Position numbers and translations under genes: made by a program
Assembly (NCBI GenBank): GCA_041574955.1
Contig: JBFGNS010000166.1
Location: 1-8,914 of the forward strand
Length of the DNA: 8,914 bases
DNA from: CALZJC01 sp041574955
GTDB taxonomy: Bacteria > Acidobacteriota > Thermoanaerobaculia > Multivoradales > JAHEKO01
Reading direction: 5' to 3'
Shown here: positions 6,767 to 8,914 of the stretch, piece after piece
Layout: each line of letters begins with the position of its first letter
Position numbering within the stretch: the first letter of the stretch is position 1
Notes under the pieces: model-generated
Database searches by the model: none
What the model saw: the letters and a program-made list of their open reading frames with translations, nothing else
Told to the model about the DNA's origin: nothing

Positions 6767-7357
6767 TCAGCCCCCCGCACCCGACACCAGCTCCCGGTAG
6801 CGGAAGCAGCCGGTCAGGTGGTCGTTCACCAGCCCCGCCGCCTGCATGTAGGCGTAGCAGATGGTCGGCCCCACGAAGCTGAAACCGCGGCGCTTGAGGT
6901 CGCGGCTCATCGCCTCGGACTCGGCGCTGGTGGCCGGCACCTGATCCAGCCGGCGCCAGCGGTTGACCCGGGTCTCCCCACCGACGAACCGCCAGACGTA
7001 GGCGTCGAAGCTGCCGGCCTCCGCCTGCACCGCCAGGAAGGCGGCCGCGTTGGCCACCGCCGAGCGGATCTTCTGGCGGTTGCGCACGATGCCAGGGTCG
7101 GCCATCAGGCGCTCGAGGCGCGCCGCGCTGAAGCGCGCCACCGCCTGCGGATCGAAGCCCGCGAAGGCGCGCCGGTACCCCTCGCGCTTGCGCAGGATGG
7201 TCGACCAGCTCAGCCCGGCCTGTGCGCCGTCGAGCACCAGGAACTCGAAGTGGCGGCGGTCGTCGTGCACCGGCACCCCCCACTCGCGGTCGTGGTACCG
7301 CTCCATCAGGGCGTCTCCGGCGCACCAGGGACAGCGCTGCCTGCCGTCGGTCGGCAC
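6767..7357 (-). CDS. tag: DNA-3-methyladenine glycosylase I
   Basis: The protein is 196 residues, close to the Escherichia coli Tag length. Tag removes N3-methyladenine from alkylated DNA as the first step of base excision repair in the cytoplasm. Family motifs are present along the whole length: RCPWC (8-12), YHDREWGVPVHDD (21-33), GAQAGLSW (44-51), GIVRNRQKI (89-97), MSRDLKRRGFSFVGPTICYAYMQ (150-172) and NDHLTGC (178-184). By alignment to E. coli Tag the zinc ligands are retained: Cys9, His22, His180 and Cys184. The base-contacting Glu38 of E. coli aligns with Asp43 here. The GTG at 7357 is the only usable start because an in-frame TAA lies 9 nt upstream and the zinc Cys is at residue 9. 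It heads the minus-strand cluster and is divergent from the FG-GAP gene. Confidence 0.95.
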   Translation of the reverse strand: MPTDGRQRCPWCAGDALMERYHDREWGVPVHDDRRHFEFLVLDGAQAGLSWSTILRKREGYRRAFAGFDPQAVARFSAARLERLMADPGIVRNRQKIRSAVANAAAFLAVQAEAGSFDAYVWRFVGGETRVNRWRRLDQVPATSAESEAMSRDLKRRGFSFVGPTICYAYMQAAGLVNDHLTGCFRYRELVSGAGG

Positions 7358-7369
7358 CGTCGGATCTTA
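7358..7369 (-). promoter_or_regulatory. Candidate -10 element for tag (leaderless start)
   Basis: On the minus strand TAAGAT (7369-7364) matches a TANNNT -10 pattern and is one of the few A/T-rich spots in the gap. Only 6 nt separate it from the GTG at 7357, so a transcript would begin at or next to the start codon. No clear -35 box lies 17 nt further up (GGCGCA), and no Shine-Dalgarno is seen. Confidence 0.3.
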
Positions 7370-7498
7370 ACCGCCCGCCGGGGGAGTGCGCCGCAGCCGG
7401 CGGTGACAGGGCCGTTTTCCACCCGGCCGGACACCGGACCGCCCGCGCGGCGGTACGGCCGGCGTGCCCGGGCCCGGCCGAAAACCGCTCGTGATCTC

Positions 7499-7527
7499 TT
7501 TACAAGTGAACTTTCCGTCGCCAGAAT
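7499..7527 (+). promoter_or_regulatory. Candidate sigma70-type promoter of the FG-GAP gene
   Basis: TTTACA (7499-7504) is one mismatch from the -35 consensus. After a 17-nt spacer CAGAAT (7522-7527) matches four of six -10 positions. Transcription would then start about 7534-7535, at the ATG itself, in line with the missing Shine-Dalgarno. The surrounding 7491-7527 stretch is clearly less GC-rich than its flanks. Confidence 0.4.
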
Positions 7528-7534
7528 GGTCCCG

Positions 7535-8914
7535 ATGCACACGGCCACAGTGCGAAGCCGCAAGCTCCGGTGGGCCGTGGCGGCGGCCGCCTGCGCGCTG
7601 CTGGCCGCCGACGCCCGGGCGCAGCCGCGCCTGCCGTTTCCGCTGCCTCCGGCCCCGCCCGCGCCGGCCGCGCCGCCGGCGGCGCCCGAGCCCTCGCCGC
7701 CCACCGAGCCGGCCTGCTCGGCGTCGCTGCAGCTGGTCAACCGGACCGCCAGTCTCGGCCTGACCCGCTTCAGCTCGACCTTCAGCAGCTCCTTCGTGGA
7801 CATCGACGGCGACGGCGACGACGACCTGGTGGTGAGCAACCACGGCATGGGACCACCGACGCTGATGATCAACCGCGGCGGCCGCTTCGCCGAGGTCTCG
7901 CAGCTGCTGCCGTTCTCCGGCTCGCGCGACCGTCACGCCATCACCGTCGTCGACCTCGACAACGACGGCGATCGCGACCTGCTGCTGGCCGCCGGCGGCG
8001 GCGGCGCGGACGCCTTCGGCCAGGGCGCTCCGAACGAGGCGGTGCGCAACCTGCTGGTGGAGACCGGCGAGCTGGCCTTCGAGCCGGTACCGGCGGCCGC
8101 CGAGTTCTCGCTGCAGACCCACCGCAGCCGCTCGTTCATGGCCCTGCCCAGCCCGGCAGGCGACAAGGTCGACCTCTACCTGCTGACCAAGCGGCGCAGC
8201 GGCCACTCCAACCGCTACTTCCGCAACCGGCGGCCCGACGGCGTGCGGCTGACGCCGATGCGGGTCCCCAGCCTCGACACCGACCGCCACACCGAAGACG
8301 GCTACGACACCCTGCTCGACTTCGACGGCGACGGCCTCGCCGACCTGCTGCTGCACCTGGAGGACGGCCTGCTGCTGTTTCGCAACCGCGGCGACGGCTT
8401 CACCCCGCTCCCCGGCCTGCTGCCAAAGATCGCTCGCATCAACACCATCGCCGCCGGCGACCTCGACGGCGACGGTCTGCCCGAGATCTTCCTCGGCCGC
8501 AACGCGCCGCTCGAGCCGTCGGACGAGCTGACCGCGAACGCCCACGAGCTGCACTACATCGCCTGGGGGCAGCAGCCGGACGACGCCGACGGGTTCAGCT
8601 TCCTCGCCAGCGACCGCATCGCGATCGACTTCTCGGAGCGCCCGGGCCTGCAGCCCAACCCGGGCGATACGATCTACATCGGCGCCGGCGGCCGTCACCC
8701 GATGGATCGCAGGGCCACCGTCGGCGCGGCCGAGGCCGCCGGACGCCCCGATATCGGGCGGCCCGGCACCTATCTGTGGCACGAGCCGGCGACCGGCCGG
8801 TGGCACGTCGCGCTGCGCTATGCGGAGCCCGGCGACCACCTGGTCGGGATCATCTCGAGCGAGTCGATCGACGACGTTCGGGGAGAGGAGCTCGAAAAGG
8901 CCGAGTTCGAGCGC
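7535..8914 (+). CDS. Secreted FG-GAP/VCBS repeat protein (3' end beyond the window)
   Basis: The frame is open for 460 codons from the ATG at 7535 to the right edge; an in-frame ATG at 7526 is an alternative start. A Sec signal peptide is clear: RSRKLRW, a hydrophobic Ala-rich core, and a probable cleavage after ADARA (Ala29). A Pro/Ala linker (31-60) leads into calcium-binding FG-GAP/VCBS-type repeats: DIDGDGDDD (89-97), DLDNDGDRD (140-148), DFDGDGLAD (262-270) and DLDGDGLPE (309-317), each in a beta-propeller blade. Beyond about 360 the Asp-rich loops stop. The sequence changes to a different region (NPGDTIYIGAGGRHP near 375-389; GTYLWHEPATGRWHVALRYA 411-430) with no family I recognise. The product is probably periplasmic, surface-attached or secreted, acting in binding or adhesion. 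It is divergent from tag and not obviously linked to the Bat operon. Confidence 0.88.
   Translation, partial: MHTATVRSRKLRWAVAAAACALLAADARAQPRLPFPLPPAPPAPAAPPAAPEPSPPTEPACSASLQLVNRTASLGLTRFSSTFSSSFVDIDGDGDDDLVVSNHGMGPPTLMINRGGRFAEVSQLLPFSGSRDRHAITVVDLDNDGDRDLLLAAGGGGADAFGQGAPNEAVRNLLVETGELAFEPVPAAAEFSLQTHRSRSFMALPSPAGDKVDLYLLTKRRSGHSNRYFRNRRPDGVRLTPMRVPSLDTDRHTEDGYDTLLDFDGDGLADLLLHLEDGLLLFRNRGDGFTPLPGLLPKIARINTIAAGDLDGDGLPEIFLGRNAPLEPSDELTANAHELHYIAWGQQPDDADGFSFLASDRIAIDFSERPGLQPNPGDTIYIGAGGRHPMDRRATVGAAEAAGRPDIGRPGTYLWHEPATGRWHVALRYAEPGDHLVGIISSESIDDVRGEELEKAEFER

Noticed and set aside
7411..7490. Inverted GTTTTC/GAAAAC pair in the divergent gap as an operator
   Set aside because: The matching arms are only 6-7 bp and about 60 nt apart; this is not enough to claim a binding site.
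7367..8839. A 490-codon minus-strand open frame opposite the FG-GAP gene
   Set aside because: The plus strand has a signal peptide and four regular Asp-box repeats; the minus frame is Val/Ala/Gln/Gly-rich mirror sequence of those codons.

Overview
The window is very GC-rich, with G or C at nearly every third codon position. It carries an almost fully compacted minus-strand gene cluster (positions 7357 down to 1) and one divergent plus-strand gene (7535 to the right edge). Codon use, the gene set (MoxR ATPase, DUF58, DUF4381-like and VWA proteins, TPR protein) and the FG-GAP secreted protein would fit a high-GC Acidobacteriota-like bacterium (for example the Thermoanaerobaculia side). That placement is an inference; the window has no rRNA or other phylogenetic marker. 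The cell is Gram-negative in style: Sec signal peptide, lipobox, Bat-type inner-membrane VWA proteins.

Layout, in the order of minus-strand transcription. A DNA-3-methyladenine glycosylase I gene (tag, 7357-6767) comes first. It is followed, almost touching, by a roughly seven-helix membrane protein of unknown function (6765-6211). Next come a MoxR AAA+ ATPase (6160-5183), a DUF58/VWA-like protein (5135-4221), a single-pass DUF4381-like protein (4224-3706), a BatA-type VWA membrane protein (3709-2708) and a large BatB-BatC fusion (2711-588). After a 104-nt gap there is a Rho-N/SAP-like small protein running off the left edge (483-1). Three successive junctions (DUF58/DUF4381, DUF4381/batA, batA/batB) are 4-nt ATGA or GTGA stop-start overlaps, so the core is a translationally coupled operon.

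How it should work together. By analogy with known MoxR-DUF58-VWA (Bat) systems, the MoxR hexamer would act in the cytoplasm as a chaperone-like ATPase. The membrane-anchored MIDAS-bearing VWA proteins would form a metal-dependent envelope complex with the TPR/acidic-tail module. These systems are linked in the literature to envelope stress, aerotolerance and complex maturation, but the exact substrate is generally unknown. No BatD-type gene lies between or next to the genes seen here.

The most notable point is the BatB-BatC fusion. A complete lipoprotein-like signal (Arg-rich start, hydrophobic run, LAGC lipobox) sits in the middle of one open frame, preceded by an in-frame ATG. It is followed by TPR-like helices, a ~130-residue Asp/Glu/Gly/Gln tract encoded by a strongly strand-asymmetric purine tract, and a compact aromatic C-terminal tail. 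The divergent gene on the right encodes a secreted FG-GAP/VCBS repeat protein, incomplete at the window edge. No tRNA, rRNA, CRISPR array, insertion sequence or clear intrinsic terminator was seen.
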